This document shows, piece by piece, positions 19,115 to 31,178 of a stretch of DNA of 64,000 bases (its first letter is position 1; each line of letters starts with the position of its first letter). The position numbers were made by a program, and so were the translations under genes. This stretch comes from Alphaproteobacteria bacterium (GTDB lineage Bacteria; Pseudomonadota; Alphaproteobacteria; Rhizobiales; Rhizobiaceae). Under the pieces are notes generated by a model that did no database searches, was not told the DNA's origin, and saw nothing but the letters and a program-made list of their open reading frames with translations. The stretch is taken from assembly GCA_024742485.1 (NCBI GenBank), contig JANSYK010000004.1:310001-374000 (forward strand), given 5' to 3'.

Positions 19115-20398
19115 ATGTTGAAACAGATGGCGGACGAAACGGACATTGTGCAGGCAATGGACGCACTGGGTACCAGGGCCCGGGCGGCACAGGCACCGCT
19201 GGCAATTGCTTCAACCGACCGGAAGAACGCCGCGCTTGCCGCCATGGCCGATGCGATCATTGCGGATATAGAAACCATCCTCGACGCCAACGCAACCGAT
19301 ATGAAAAACGCCGAAAACAGCGAGATGTCCGCATCGTTCAAGGACAGGCTGAGGCTTGATCGCGACCGGGTCGCGTCCATGGCGGATGGCATCCGCGCCA
19401 TCGCGCAACTCGACGATCCGGTTGGCGATGTCATTGCCGCCTGGCAGCGTCCCAACGGCCTGCAGATCGAACGGGTGCGCACGCCTCTTGGTGTCATCGG
19501 CGTGATCTATGAAAGCCGTCCGAACGTGACGGCCGATGCCGGTGCGTTGTGCCTGAAGGCCGGCAATGCGGTTATTTTGCGCGGCGGATCGGATTCCATC
19601 CATTCCTCGAAGGCCATCCATGCCTGTCTGGCGCGCGGTCTGTCATCTGCCGGCCTGCCTGAAGAGGCGATCCAGATCGTGCCGACAACGGACCGGGCGG
19701 CCGTCGGCGAGATGCTCAAGGGTCTCAACGGTGCAATCGACGTTATCGTCCCGCGCGGCGGCAAGGGGCTGGTCGGCCGTGTTCAAAGCGAAGCCCGGGT
19801 GCCGGTTTTTGCCCATCTGGAGGGGCTGTGCCACATCTATGTCGACCGGTCGGCCGATATCGACATGGCGCGCAATATCGCGGTCAATGCGAAGATGCGC
19901 CGCACCGGCATATGCGGCGCGGCCGAAACCCTTCTGATCGACAGCGCGGCTGCCGAGACCCATCTCGCTCCAGTGCTTGACGCCCTCAAGGAGGCCGGTT
20001 GTGAAATCCGTGCCTCCGATGCCGTGAGGGCGCTCTGGCCACAGGCTCGACAGGCCACCGAAGACGACTGGTCAACCGAATATCTCGACGCCATCATCTC
20101 TGTTGCCCTGGTGGACGGGATCGATGGCGCCATTGACCATATCGCCACCTATTCATCCAACCATACCGAAGCCGTCATCGCCGAGGACGCAACCGTCGTC
20201 GAGCGTTTCTTCAACGAGATTGACTCGGCCATCTTGCTGCACAATGCCTCGACGCAATTTGCCGATGGCGGCGAATTCGGCATGGGTGCCGAAATCGGCA
20301 TTGCCACTGGAAAGATGCACGCCAGGGGCCCCGTCGGCGTCGAACAGCTCACCTCCTTCAAATACAAGGTGCGTGGATCCGGCCAGACCCGTCCGTGA
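19115..20398 (+). CDS. proA: Gamma-glutamyl phosphate reductase
   Basis: This 427-residue NADPH-dependent enzyme reduces gamma-glutamyl phosphate to glutamate semialdehyde, the second step of proline synthesis. The motifs [20 protein letters not shown] and [14 protein letters not shown] are present. The catalytic Cys lies in [15 protein letters not shown] Met four codons in (19127) is an alternative start. The end overlaps nadD by four bases (GTGA). Confidence 0.97.
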   Translation: MLKQMADETDIVQAMDALGTRARAAQAPLAIASTDRKNAALAAMADAIIADIETILDANATDMKNAENSEMSASFKDRLRLDRDRVASMADGIRAIAQLDDPVGDVIAAWQRPNGLQIERVRTPLGVIGVIYESRPNVTADAGALCLKAGNAVILRGGSDSIHSSKAIHACLARGLSSAGLPEEAIQIVPTTDRAAVGEMLKGLNGAIDVIVPRGGKGLVGRVQSEARVPVFAHLEGLCHIYVDRSADIDMARNIAVNAKMRRTGICGAAETLLIDSAAAETHLAPVLDALKEAGCEIRASDAVRALWPQARQATEDDWSTEYLDAIISVALVDGIDGAIDHIATYSSNHTEAVIAEDATVVERFFNEIDSAILLHNASTQFADGGEFGMGAEIGIATGKMHARGPVGVEQLTSFKYKVRGSGQTRP

Positions 20399-21018
20399 GC
20401 AGCAATAACGACCCCATGGCGCCCTATCTGCGCATGCCCTATGTGGAAAAGGGCATGGCCGTCGGCTTGTTCGGCGGCTCGTTCAACCCGCCACATGACG
20501 GACATGTGCTGGTGGCGGAAACCGCCCTGCGCAAGTTGCAGCTCGATCAGCTATGGTGGATGATCACACCGGGCAACCCGTTGAAGGCGAACGGCAATCT
20601 TGCCGACCTTTCGAAACGTCTGGCCTGGAGCAGGGAACGGGTTTCAGACCCACGGATAAAATTTACCGCATTTGAGGCGGTTCACCGCCTGCGCTACACG
20701 GCCGAAACATTGAAATTCATCATGTCCAGAAACCAAGGTGTCGATTTCGTCTGGATCATGGGTGCCGACAATCTGGCCAGTTTCCATCATTGGCAGAACT
20801 GGCAGGAGATCGCCAACACAGTGCCGATTGCGGTGATCGACCGGCCCGGATCGACGCTGTCCTATCTCTCATCGATCATGGCCAAGACCTTCGACCATGC
20901 CCGGGTCGACGAGGACGCTGCCGGCGCCCTTGCCCGCATGCCGGCGCCCGCCTGGACGTTCATCCACGGTCCACGCTCGTCCCTGTCTTCGACAGCGATC
21001 CGCAACGCCCAGGCCTGA
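20395..21018 (+). CDS. nadD: Nicotinate-nucleotide adenylyltransferase
   Basis: This 207-residue enzyme joins ATP and nicotinate mononucleotide to give deamido-NAD. The nucleotidyltransferase signature [14 protein letters not shown] (about residues 24-37) holds the HxGH-type site, and SSLSSTAIR near the end is the ISSTxIR motif. The start is a GTG overlapping the proA stop. A Met at about residue 21 would still keep the catalytic motif but breaks the coupling. Confidence 0.96.
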   Translation: MSSNNDPMAPYLRMPYVEKGMAVGLFGGSFNPPHDGHVLVAETALRKLQLDQLWWMITPGNPLKANGNLADLSKRLAWSRERVSDPRIKFTAFEAVHRLRYTAETLKFIMSRNQGVDFVWIMGADNLASFHHWQNWQEIANTVPIAVIDRPGSTLSYLSSIMAKTFDHARVDEDAAGALARMPAPAWTFIHGPRSSLSSTAIRNAQA

Positions 21019-21038
21019 AAACAGCCATTGCAACGGCC

Positions 21039-21138
21039 AGAGCAATTCAGGGTTTGACGGAATCGGCAAGACCAGAATGCACCGAGAAAATCAAAGACCG
21101 ATTCCGTTGTCCCGTTTCTGACAAAACGTGAAACGGTC
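21039..21138. repeat. Dispersed intergenic repeat, copy in the nadD-rsfS gap
   Basis: The first 42 bp (AGAGCAATTCAGG through CCAGAATGCA) recur inverted at 28189-28233 after atpC with only a few changes. The last 30 bp (CCCGTTTCTGACAAAACG and GAAACGG) resemble the palindrome at 52259-52290. This looks like a chromosomal REP-type family seen only in non-coding gaps of this window. Confidence 0.6.
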
Positions 21139-21246
21139 TGATCTGCCGGGTCAATTTGCCGCTTCCTTTGAAATCATTCATAAATCGCGCCTCAAAACGT
21201 GAAGAGCAATGTCTTGAAACTGTCAGCTTTCCGTGCCTATCTTTAG

Positions 21247-21810
21247 GTGTGTTTGCTGCGTTCATCTCCGACTGAGTCGCAACCGCATGTTGCAATCAGG
21301 AGGAAAATCGAAGCCGACGCCGGCAATACCGCCGGCTCGTCTGAACCCTTTGAACACGGCAAGGGCGAACCGCTTGTTCTGTTACGGAAAGGAAATACGC
21401 TGAGAACAGCACATAGCAAGGGAAGTGCTCCTGGCATTTCCGCATCCGCACTGGAAAGTGGCACCGCTGCAATCCGTGCGTTGAAATTGGTCCTCGCCAG
21501 TCTTGAGGAATCCAAGGCAGAAGACGTTGTCTCCATCGACATTGCGGGCAAATCGGCACTGGGCGATCACATGGTCGTGGCCTCCGGCCGATCAACCCGT
21601 CATGTCACGGCGATCTGCGACCAGCTTTTGCGCGACCTCAAAGATGCGGGCCAAGGTGGTGCCAAGGTTGAAGGTCTTGCCCAGGGTGACTGGGTTCTGA
21701 TCGATACCGGAGACATCATCATTCACGTGTTCCGTCCGGAAATCAGGGAATTCTACAATCTTGAAAAGATGTGGATGGCGCCTGAAATCGACGAAGACAC
21801 TGTGCACTGA
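21247..21810 (+). CDS. rsfS: Ribosomal silencing factor RsfS
   Basis: RsfS binds uL14 on the 50S subunit and blocks subunit joining during starvation. The conserved part (about the last 115 residues) includes LASLEESKAEDVVSIDIAGK and ALGDHMVVASGRSTRHV, then the ending GDIIIHVFRPEIREFYNLEK. The frame from a GTG at 21247 gives 187 residues, longer than most RsfS. No in-frame ATG precedes the conserved region. A CTG at 21400 with GGAAAGGA upstream would give 136 residues and is a possible unusual start, so the exact start is uncertain. Confidence 0.93.
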   Translation: MCLLRSSPTESQPHVAIRRKIEADAGNTAGSSEPFEHGKGEPLVLLRKGNTLRTAHSKGSAPGISASALESGTAAIRALKLVLASLEESKAEDVVSIDIAGKSALGDHMVVASGRSTRHVTAICDQLLRDLKDAGQGGAKVEGLAQGDWVLIDTGDIIIHVFRPEIREFYNLEKMWMAPEIDEDTVH

Positions 21811-21861
21811 TACCTGATTTCCAATCCCGTGATGGATCGGGATTGTGGAATGCGAGGCAGG

Positions 21862-22344
21862 ATGCGGGTTACAATACATGCCGTGGGCCGGCTGAAAGCT
21901 GGTCCCGAAAGAGAACTTTCGGCGCGTTATGTCGACCGGTTTTCCAAAACCGGATCCTCCCTCGGCCTGGACTTCAACCGGATTATCGAATCGCCGGAAA
22001 GCCGTGCCTCCAACAGCGACACCCGCAAGCGGGAAGAAGCCGCGGCGCTTGAAAAAGCACTCCCCCCCGATGCCGTGCTCCTGTTACTGGACGAGCAGGG
22101 AAAACCATCCGATTCAACCCAGTTCGCCACCATGCTCAGCCGCTGGAATGACGCCGGCAAACGGGATCTGGTGATTGCCATCGGCGGCGCCGACGGCCAT
22201 GATCCGTCCCTGCATCAAAAGGCCGACGCGGTCATCTGCTTCGGCAAGATGACCTGGCCGCACCAGCTTGTCCGTATTCTGCTGGCCGAGCAGCTCTACC
22301 GTGCATCGACCATTTTGGCCGGACACCCGTACCATCGCAGTTAG
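21862..22344 (+). CDS. rlmH: 23S rRNA (pseudouridine1915-N3)-methyltransferase
   Basis: This 160-residue SPOUT methyltransferase acts on the helix 69 pseudouridine of assembled ribosomes. It begins MRVTIHAVGRLKAGPE. The cofactor knot contains AIGGADGH and the end reads MTWPHQLVRILLAEQLYRA, as in the family. The ATG at 21862 has GAGGCAGG before it; the earlier Met at 21829 would add 11 unusual residues. The neighbouring rsfS is the common partner. Confidence 0.97.
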   Translation: MRVTIHAVGRLKAGPERELSARYVDRFSKTGSSLGLDFNRIIESPESRASNSDTRKREEAAALEKALPPDAVLLLLDEQGKPSDSTQFATMLSRWNDAGKRDLVIAIGGADGHDPSLHQKADAVICFGKMTWPHQLVRILLAEQLYRASTILAGHPYHRS

Positions 22345-22412
22345 AGCGACGGGCAACGCACGGACTTCAACCGGTATTCCTCGGACCCTCAAGATGCTAG
22401 GATGGTCTGATC

Positions 22413-22658
22413 ATGCAGAGCATCACCCTCAGGATCGAAGACATCTACGTCCCCGTCAAACGGATGAAGACCCTCGACATTTCCGTTGTCGATGAAATCG
22501 CCGAAAGCATGTTGGAAAAAGGTCAACTGACTCCGATCCTGGTCCGCAATGGCAAGGATCGTTACGTTCTGATCGAGGGACTGCATCGCCTGGAGGCCTG
22601 CAAGGCCCTGGGTGAGGAAACAGTGGTTGGCTCGATCGTCCAGGCTCGGCGCCATTGA
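22413..22658 (+). CDS. Small stand-alone ParB/Srx-type domain protein
   Basis: This 81-residue protein reads almost entirely as a ParB N-terminal (ParB/sulfiredoxin-fold) domain. It has LDISVVDEIAESMLEKGQLTPI, then VRNGKDRYVLIEGLHRLEACKALG, which matches the ExxHR-like nucleotide-binding segment as GLHR. It has no HTH or dimer domain, so it is not a partition protein. Related folds bind or hydrolyse CTP, or act as kinases or nucleases. No function can be assigned. It lies between rlmH and an EnvC-like gene on the same strand. A dyad (GCGGATGG, 8-nt loop, CCATCCGC) follows at 22662-22685 without a T run. Confidence 0.75.
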   Translation: MQSITLRIEDIYVPVKRMKTLDISVVDEIAESMLEKGQLTPILVRNGKDRYVLIEGLHRLEACKALGEETVVGSIVQARRH

Positions 22659-22787
22659 AATGCGGATGGCATGGCATCCATCCGCCTTATCGCTGCCATG
22701 CTTTCATGCCAAAACCAGCATCATGGCGACAAAGACACGGCGTTGATCGGACCGAAAGTCCGGTAGCGGCAAATAACACATTGCTTT

Positions 22788-24245
22788 ATGATTCGGCTGA
22801 TGCGGAACACATTCCCAATATCCGGCCCAATACCCGGACCAAAACCCGGACAAACAGGGCGGCGCGGCGCAACCTCCCTGGCGGTGCTTGTGGCATGGGT
22901 GTGCCTGGCCTTCCCCGCAATGGCGCAGTCCGAGACAGCAGAAGAGACCCGCGCGCCGACAAAGACTGAACTGGCCGACAAGGCCCGCATAGATGCTCTC
23001 AACAAGCAGCGCGAAGAGGGCCGTGGAGAGCTGGAACAGATTGCCGCGGACATCAACCTGTCCAAGGAGAAGCGCGCCCAGCTCGAGGCCAGTATCCAGG
23101 CGCTGAAGAAGGATCAGGCAACGGTTCGCACCGCATTGATTCAGACGGCCAAGACCCAGAAGAAGCTCACGGCCGACATTTCCGAAAGCGAGCTGCGCAT
23201 GGCAAGCCTGCGCAGCCGCGACACGGACCTGCGCGCCTCGCTCAGGGCCCGGCGAGGCACATTGGCCGAAGTGCTGGCAGCCCTGCAGCGCATGGGACGC
23301 AATCCGCCCCCGGCCCTGCTGGTCAGCCCGGAAGACGCCCTGTCCTCGGTGCGCAGCGCCATATTGCTGGGCGCAGTCGTTCCGGAGATTCGAGAACGGG
23401 CGGAGCGGCTGGCCAATGATCTGGAGGAACTGACGACCATCCGCGCATCAATCGCCAATGAGCGTGAGCGACTGATCGCAACGCTGGAAGAGCAGGCGGA
23501 AGAAGAGGAAAAGCTGACACTGCTGCTGTCGGAAAAGCAAAAACTGGCAGACGAGAGCCGTGAGAAGCTGGCTGCTGAATCGGAGACTGCCCGGCAGCTT
23601 GCCGAGCGCGCGGAAAGCATGGAAGATCTGATTGTCTCCCTCGGCAAGCAGATCGATTCGGTCAAGAAGGCGGCCCGCGAAGCGCAGATCGCCGAGGAGG
23701 AACATGCAGCCAAGACCCAACAGCAGCGTGACCGCGCGCGCGAACTGGCCCGGGAAGGAAAGCCCGATGCGAACCGATTTGCACCGGCATTTGCCTTTTC
23801 GGACCTGAAAGAGAAACTTGAATTGCCGGTGGCTGGCACAGTTGCGGCCAAATTCGGCGATGATGACGGAACCGGACGCCCGCTCCAGGGCATGATGGTT
23901 TCAACCGGACATGACGCAATCGTGACGGCACCTGCCGACGGTTGGGTGGTATATTCGGGACCGTTCCGCTCCTATGGTCAGCTTTTGATCCTGAATGCCG
24001 GAGACGATTTTCACCTTGTTCTGGCCGGAATGGGCAGCATTAGCGCAAGCATCGGACAATTTGTCGTTGCTGGCGAGCCCGTCGGCAGAATGGATACGCA
24101 ACAAAGAGTTGCCTCCGCATCCGTTTTGATACTGGCTTCGAATGAACCAACGCTCTACATTGAGTTCAGAAAAGGCGGCACGCCCGTCGATCCAGGCCCC
24201 TGGTGGGCCAGCAATCCTTCTGGAAGGGTAAGCAATGATTCGTAA
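22788..24245 (+). CDS. EnvC-like murein hydrolase activator
   Basis: This 485-residue exported protein has a signal-type hydrophobic segment near residues 29-46, ending PAMA. A long coiled coil follows (about 60-315, heptad-rich, Lys/Glu/Arg). The C-terminal domain (about 345-475) is a LytM/M23 fold. The zinc ligands of active M23 peptidases are missing: the YAHL-type motif is LAGM, and the His-x3-Asp motif is absent. Such degenerate LytM proteins switch on amidases during septum splitting. It overlaps the following S41 protease gene by 11 bp, suggesting coupling, as is usual in Rhizobiales. Confidence 0.88.
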   Translation: MIRLMRNTFPISGPIPGPKPGQTGRRGATSLAVLVAWVCLAFPAMAQSETAEETRAPTKTELADKARIDALNKQREEGRGELEQIAADINLSKEKRAQLEASIQALKKDQATVRTALIQTAKTQKKLTADISESELRMASLRSRDTDLRASLRARRGTLAEVLAALQRMGRNPPPALLVSPEDALSSVRSAILLGAVVPEIRERAERLANDLEELTTIRASIANERERLIATLEEQAEEEEKLTLLLSEKQKLADESREKLAAESETARQLAERAESMEDLIVSLGKQIDSVKKAAREAQIAEEEHAAKTQQQRDRARELAREGKPDANRFAPAFAFSDLKEKLELPVAGTVAAKFGDDDGTGRPLQGMMVSTGHDAIVTAPADGWVVYSGPFRSYGQLLILNAGDDFHLVLAGMGSISASIGQFVVAGEPVGRMDTQQRVASASVLILASNEPTLYIEFRKGGTPVDPGPWWASNPSGRVSNDS

Positions 24246-25590
24246 GATAACACTGATTGCCGCCGGGGCCCTGATCGGAGCTGTCTCCGTCACCGCTGTG
24301 CATTCCTTCGGCACGTCCGCCGTCGCGGCAAACTCCGAAACCTACAAGCAGCTTTCCATCTTCGGCGATGTCTTCGAGCGTGTTCGCGCGCAATATGTGA
24401 CGCCGCCGGAAGAAAGCGATCTTGTCGAGAACGCCATCAATGGCATGCTGACCTCGCTTGATCCCCATTCGAGCTTCCTCAATGCCAAGGATGCCGACGA
24501 GATGCGCACCCAGACGCGCGGCGAATTCGGCGGACTGGGAATTGAGGTGACCCTCGACACCGACAGCGAACTGGTCAAGGTCATCACACCCATTGACGAC
24601 ACACCGGCATCGCGGGCCGGAGTGCTCGCCGGCGATCTGATCTCGGAAATTGACGGCGAGCCGGTACGCGGGCTCAATCTGACCCAGGCCGTTGAGAAGA
24701 TGCGCGGGCCAGTCGGATCGTCCATCGACCTGACGGTCCTCCGGGAGGGTGCCGATGCGCCAATCGACATCGTCATCACGCGGGCCATCATCAAGGTCAA
24801 GGCGGTCAAGTTCCGTGTCGAGGATGATATCGGCTATATCCGCGTAATCTCCTTTACCGAAAAGACCTATGACGATCTGCAGGACGCAATCGACAGCATC
24901 GAAGGCGAAGTTCCCGACGAGAAGCTCAAGGGCTTCATTCTGGATTTGCGGCTTAACCCCGGTGGTCTGCTGGACCAGGCGATCAACGTGTCTGATGCCT
25001 TCCTGGATCGCGGAGAAATTGTCTCGACACGCGGACGCAATCCTGAAGAAACCCGCCGTTACAATTCGCGTCCGGGCGACCTTACCGACGGCAAACCGAT
25101 TGTCGTTCTGGTCAATGGCGGATCGGCCAGCGCATCGGAAATCGTTGCCGGCGCGTTGCAGGACCACAAGCGTGCGACGGTCGTGGGCACACGGTCCTTT
25201 GGCAAGGGATCCGTTCAGACCATCATTCCTCTGGGTGAAAACGGCGCGTTGCGCCTGACGACGGCGCTTTACTACACGCCATCGGGCAAATCCATCCAGG
25301 GCACGGGAATCTCCCCTGACATCACGGTCCAGCAGCCCTTGCCCGAGGAACTACAGGGCCGGGTGCGCCAGACCGGAGAATCGGAACTCCGCGGTCATAT
25401 TCAGGGCCAGGATGAAACCGACGAAGGATCAGGATCGATCGCCTATGTGCCGCCGGAGGCCGAAGACGATGAGCAGCTTGGTTACGCGCTGTCGCTGATC
25501 AGGGGCGAGAAAACCGATCCGTCCTACCCGCCGAACCCAAATCAGACGGCCGTCAAGGCGCCTAAAAAGGCCGACACCAAGACCGAATAG
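24235..25590 (+). CDS. ctpA: C-terminal processing protease (S41 family)
   Basis: This 451-residue periplasmic serine protease has a signal anchor at residues 5-30. A PDZ domain spans about 90-175, starting in FGGLGIEVTLD. The catalytic domain includes LDLRLNPGGLL. S299 in NGGSASASEI and K324 in SFGKGSVQT form the Ser/Lys dyad with the standard 25-residue spacing. The C-terminal 80 residues are acidic and variable. S41 enzymes trim exported proteins and cell-wall hydrolases, fitting the EnvC-like neighbour. Confidence 0.96.
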   Translation: MIRKITLIAAGALIGAVSVTAVHSFGTSAVAANSETYKQLSIFGDVFERVRAQYVTPPEESDLVENAINGMLTSLDPHSSFLNAKDADEMRTQTRGEFGGLGIEVTLDTDSELVKVITPIDDTPASRAGVLAGDLISEIDGEPVRGLNLTQAVEKMRGPVGSSIDLTVLREGADAPIDIVITRAIIKVKAVKFRVEDDIGYIRVISFTEKTYDDLQDAIDSIEGEVPDEKLKGFILDLRLNPGGLLDQAINVSDAFLDRGEIVSTRGRNPEETRRYNSRPGDLTDGKPIVVLVNGGSASASEIVAGALQDHKRATVVGTRSFGKGSVQTIIPLGENGALRLTTALYYTPSGKSIQGTGISPDITVQQPLPEELQGRVRQTGESELRGHIQGQDETDEGSGSIAYVPPEAEDDEQLGYALSLIRGEKTDPSYPPNPNQTAVKAPKKADTKTE

Positions 25591-25640
25591 CAATAGCGGC
25601 CACCCCGCCCGGGGTGGCCAGCCCTTCCTCAGGCGTGCTG

Positions 25641-26858
25641 ATGAACACTGGTTCCGATCTCGACAAACCGCTCGGACAACATCGCAGGAGCGGCAAGTCG
25701 GGGCGCCGTAATGGCCTGTCCTCCGGGCAATGGACAATCGTCGCTGTTTTTGTGGCCATATTTGCCGGGGCCGGTGTGTTTGCCGTTCAGCAAACTGCAT
25801 TGCGCGGTTCCGAAAACACCGCCACAGCGGCAAAGACCCAATCGGCCGGTTCCACTGATTCTACGGAAATCTCGCCGCAGGCTGATACGGCCGGCTCCAA
25901 CGACGTCGCGGCCCGGCAACCCGGCAACTCCGGCGCCAATATCCAGCGAACGCTAACGAACAGTGGCAATGTCGTCACGACGATATCCCCCCGCGACCGG
26001 GGGGGCGACGGTCCGCTTATTCTGTCCGGCGCCACCCCTGTCGGTCAGGACGCCCGCGTTGCCCATCTGCCGATCCCCGAATTACTCGAAAAGACCGATC
26101 ACGGCCGATTGCCGGTCATCAGCGCCGACGGCAGACGCGCCATGGATGCCTATGCGCGGCCCTGGTCCGGCGCCCGTGGCACCCGCCTGGCCATCGTTGT
26201 CGGCGGTCTCGGGCTGAGCCAGACGGGCACCCAATACGCTATCGATACGCTGCCGGAGGAGATCACCCTGGCCTTCGCGGCCAGCGGCAACAGTCTGCAG
26301 CGCTGGCTTCAGGAAGCCCGCCGCGCAGGTCACGAAGTGCTGCTTCAGGTCCCGTTCGAACCCTTTGACTATCCGCAAAACGATCCGGGCCCGCATACGC
26401 TGGTCGTCGATGATGGCAAACAGCAAAACCTGGCGGATCTGCATTGGGCGATGGCGCGGATCACCAACTACACGGGAATCATGAACTTCATGGGTGGGCG
26501 GTTTTTGTCGAACGCCGCCGCGACGGAAAACCTGATGCGTGATCTGGCGAAGCGGGGCGTTCTGTTTCTCGATGACGGGACCTCGGCGCAGACGGTGACC
26601 GGCGCCGTTGCCTCGGCCATCGGCGTTCCCTATGCCGAGGGTGACATGGTCATCGACAATGAACGCAATCGGGGTGAGATCATGAAACGGCTTGACGAGA
26701 CGGAAAGGGTGGCACGCAGAAATGGCCAGGCCATTGCCATCGCCTCGGCCTTTGACGTCAGTGTCGATGCCGTCGCCGCCTGGGCCAATGAGGCAAGATC
26801 ACGTGGGATCGAAATCGTCTCGGTTTCAGCACTCGCCGAAGATCCACGGAAGGACTGA
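25641..26858 (+). CDS. Divergent polysaccharide deacetylase family protein
   Basis: This 405-residue protein has one N-terminal membrane segment (about residues 32-52). A Ser/Thr/Gly-rich linker follows up to about residue 160. The C-terminal domain begins RLAIVVGGLGLS and includes LLQVPFEPFDYP and FMGGRFLSNA. These are marks of the divergent polysaccharide deacetylase (DUF610/YibQ) family, usually found after EnvC and CtpA genes. The ATG at 25641 gives a sensible membrane anchor, and the longer frame from 25614 is less likely. The substrate is presumably an envelope glycan, which is inferred. Confidence 0.9.
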   Translation: MNTGSDLDKPLGQHRRSGKSGRRNGLSSGQWTIVAVFVAIFAGAGVFAVQQTALRGSENTATAAKTQSAGSTDSTEISPQADTAGSNDVAARQPGNSGANIQRTLTNSGNVVTTISPRDRGGDGPLILSGATPVGQDARVAHLPIPELLEKTDHGRLPVISADGRRAMDAYARPWSGARGTRLAIVVGGLGLSQTGTQYAIDTLPEEITLAFAASGNSLQRWLQEARRAGHEVLLQVPFEPFDYPQNDPGPHTLVVDDGKQQNLADLHWAMARITNYTGIMNFMGGRFLSNAAATENLMRDLAKRGVLFLDDGTSAQTVTGAVASAIGVPYAEGDMVIDNERNRGEIMKRLDETERVARRNGQAIAIASAFDVSVDAVAAWANEARSRGIEIVSVSALAEDPRKD

Positions 26859-26861
26859 CCC

Positions 26862-27389
26862 ATGGCCCGCAAAATACGAAAGGCGTCGGACCTTCCCTAC
26901 CGCCCCTGCGTCGGAATTCTGGTTTTCAATGCTGCGGGTCTGGTCTGGAGCGGGCGCAGGATTGTTGCCAATGACAGTGAACTTCTCGATCAGCAACATC
27001 TGTGGCAATTGCCGCAGGGTGGCATCGACAAGGGCGAGAGCCCGCTGGAAGCGGCGCGGCGCGAATTGCATGAGGAAACCGGCATGCACAATATTTCCCT
27101 GCTCGCCGAAGCGCCCGACTGGATCAATTACGATCTGCCCGCAGACCTCATCGGCATCGCACTGAAGGGCAAGTATCGCGGCCAGACCCAACGCTGGTTC
27201 GCTTTCCGGTTCGAGGGCGATGAAAGCGAGATTGCCATCAATCCACCGCCCGACGGGCACAAGGCGGAATTCGACCTGTGGGCCTGGAAACCGCTTGCAG
27301 ACATGCCGGATTCGGTCGTTCCCTTCAAACGTCATGTCTATGAGCAGGTGGTTGCCGCATTCTCCCACCTGACGGAACCCGCCGAATGA
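26862..27389 (+). CDS. rppH: RNA pyrophosphohydrolase
   Basis: This 175-residue Nudix hydrolase removes pyrophosphate from mRNA 5-prime ends and so starts decay. The Nudix box [20 protein letters not shown] continues with TGM, with all catalytic Glu residues present. The opening [19 protein letters not shown] and the segment [13 protein letters not shown] are RppH features. It follows the deacetylase gene by four bases and overlaps the racemase gene by four (ATGA). Confidence 0.96.
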   Translation: MARKIRKASDLPYRPCVGILVFNAAGLVWSGRRIVANDSELLDQQHLWQLPQGGIDKGESPLEAARRELHEETGMHNISLLAEAPDWINYDLPADLIGIALKGKYRGQTQRWFAFRFEGDESEIAINPPPDGHKAEFDLWAWKPLADMPDSVVPFKRHVYEQVVAAFSHLTEPAE

Positions 27390-28081
27390 AACTGATCGGC
27401 CTGCTCGGTGGCATGAGCTGGGAATCCACGGCGCTCTACTATCGCCTGATGAACGAGGAAACAAAACACCGGCTCGGTGGCCTGCATTCTGCGCGCATTC
27501 TGCTTCATTCGGTCGACTTTCACGACATTGAACGCCGCCAGCATGACGGCGATTGGGAAGGCACGGCGGATATTTTGAGCGACGCGGCCTGCGGCCTCAA
27601 ATCCGCCGGTGCGGATTTTCTCGTCATTGCGACCAACACGATGCACAAGGTCGCCGATGCCATTGAGACCCGATCAGGGCTTCCCATATTGCATATTGCC
27701 GACCCAACCGGACAGGTGCTCGTCGCGGGCGGTGTGGCCCGCGTTGCCTTGCTTGGTACCCGGTTCACCATGGAACAGGACTTTTACCGGAATCGCCTGG
27801 AAAGGCACTACGGGCTGGAGGTCGTCCTGCCGAACGCCGACGCCCGTGCCGCGATCCACCGCATCATCTATGAGGAACTGTGCCAGGGCAAAGTCCTGCA
27901 ACCGTCCGCCGTGCTTTTCGCCGATATTATTGCAGATCTGGCCGGCGCCGGTGCACAGGCCGTTATCCTCGGCTGCACGGAAATCACCATGATCGTTGAT
28001 CCGGCAACCGCCGCACTGCCGACCTATGACACCACGGCGTTGCATGCCACGGCGGCAATCAAACGGGCTCTGGCAGCCTAA
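27386..28081 (+). CDS. Aspartate/glutamate racemase family protein
   Basis: This 231-residue PLP-independent racemase-type protein has two acid/base residues, T83 in IATNTMHK and C197 in LGCTEI. E. coli YgeA (L-aspartate/glutamate-specific racemase) has a Thr83/Cys197 pair in place of the usual two Cys, and this protein matches that pattern and numbering. It opens [20 protein letters not shown]. It is translationally coupled to rppH. Confidence 0.92.
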   Translation: MKLIGLLGGMSWESTALYYRLMNEETKHRLGGLHSARILLHSVDFHDIERRQHDGDWEGTADILSDAACGLKSAGADFLVIATNTMHKVADAIETRSGLPILHIADPTGQVLVAGGVARVALLGTRFTMEQDFYRNRLERHYGLEVVLPNADARAAIHRIIYEELCQGKVLQPSAVLFADIIADLAGAGAQAVILGCTEITMIVDPATAALPTYDTTALHATAAIKRALAA

Positions 28082-28188
28082 CAGCACATTCGGATGGAAT
28101 GGTTCGTTTAGATCCATTCAGGCTTCCATGGAATTGGCAAGCCTCAAGGGATCGGCGATATCAACGACCGACACCGTTGATTTTGTTG

Positions 28189-28233
28189 ATGCATTCTGGT
28201 TTTGCCGATTCCGTCAAAACCTGAATTGCTCTA
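28189..28233. repeat. Dispersed intergenic repeat, copy after atpC
   Basis: This is an inverted copy of the 42-bp core found at 21039 (GCATTCTGG through CTGAATTGCTCT on the plus strand). It ends right at the atpC stop codon and lies between the convergent racemase and atpC genes. Confidence 0.6.
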
Positions 28234-28629
28234 AACGGCGCTCTGAAGGGTCGTCAGATTGTCCAGGTGCTCGGCGATACGCGATTTCTCGGCATCGGTC
28301 TTGGCATCCTGCAAATCTTCCTTCGTGTTCTGAATACGCTGTTCCAGCGCTTCACGGTCGATATCGTCGACATGGACAGCCGATTCCGCCAACACCGTGC
28401 AGCCATCCGGCAGGATATCGGCAAAACCGCCAAACACGACATAGCGATTGGATGAACCCGATGCGGATTTGACCTCGACAATGCCCGGTTTGACATTGGT
28501 CATGACCGGCGCATGGTTGGCCATGACGGTCATATCCCCGTCGGCACCTGGAATGATCACTTCACTGGCGGCCTCTGAAAGCAGCAGACGCTCGGGAGAC
28601 ACAAGTTCGAAATTGAAACTGTCAGCCAT
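28231..28629 (-). CDS. atpC: ATP synthase F1 subunit epsilon
   Basis: This 132-residue subunit of the rotor stalk has the epsilon beta-sandwich, with FELVSPERLLLSEAASEVIIPGADGDMTVM, and a C-terminal helical pair. It couples c-ring rotation to F1 and can inhibit hydrolysis. It is the last gene of atpHAGDC, 66 bp after atpD. Confidence 0.97.
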   Translation of the reverse strand: MADSFNFELVSPERLLLSEAASEVIIPGADGDMTVMANHAPVMTNVKPGIVEVKSASGSSNRYVVFGGFADILPDGCTVLAESAVHVDDIDREALEQRIQNTKEDLQDAKTDAEKSRIAEHLDNLTTLQSAV

Positions 28630-28695
28630 GGGTCGTTACTTCACCGTTGCAGGGTTGCCGGGCGGACCATATGGACCGCCTCACCTCTTCCCTTC

Positions 28696-31138
<2,443 letters not shown>

Positions 31139-31178
31139 CCGTTATCCGCCCGTTATTGGGGTTCTGTCCGTTGAAAAC

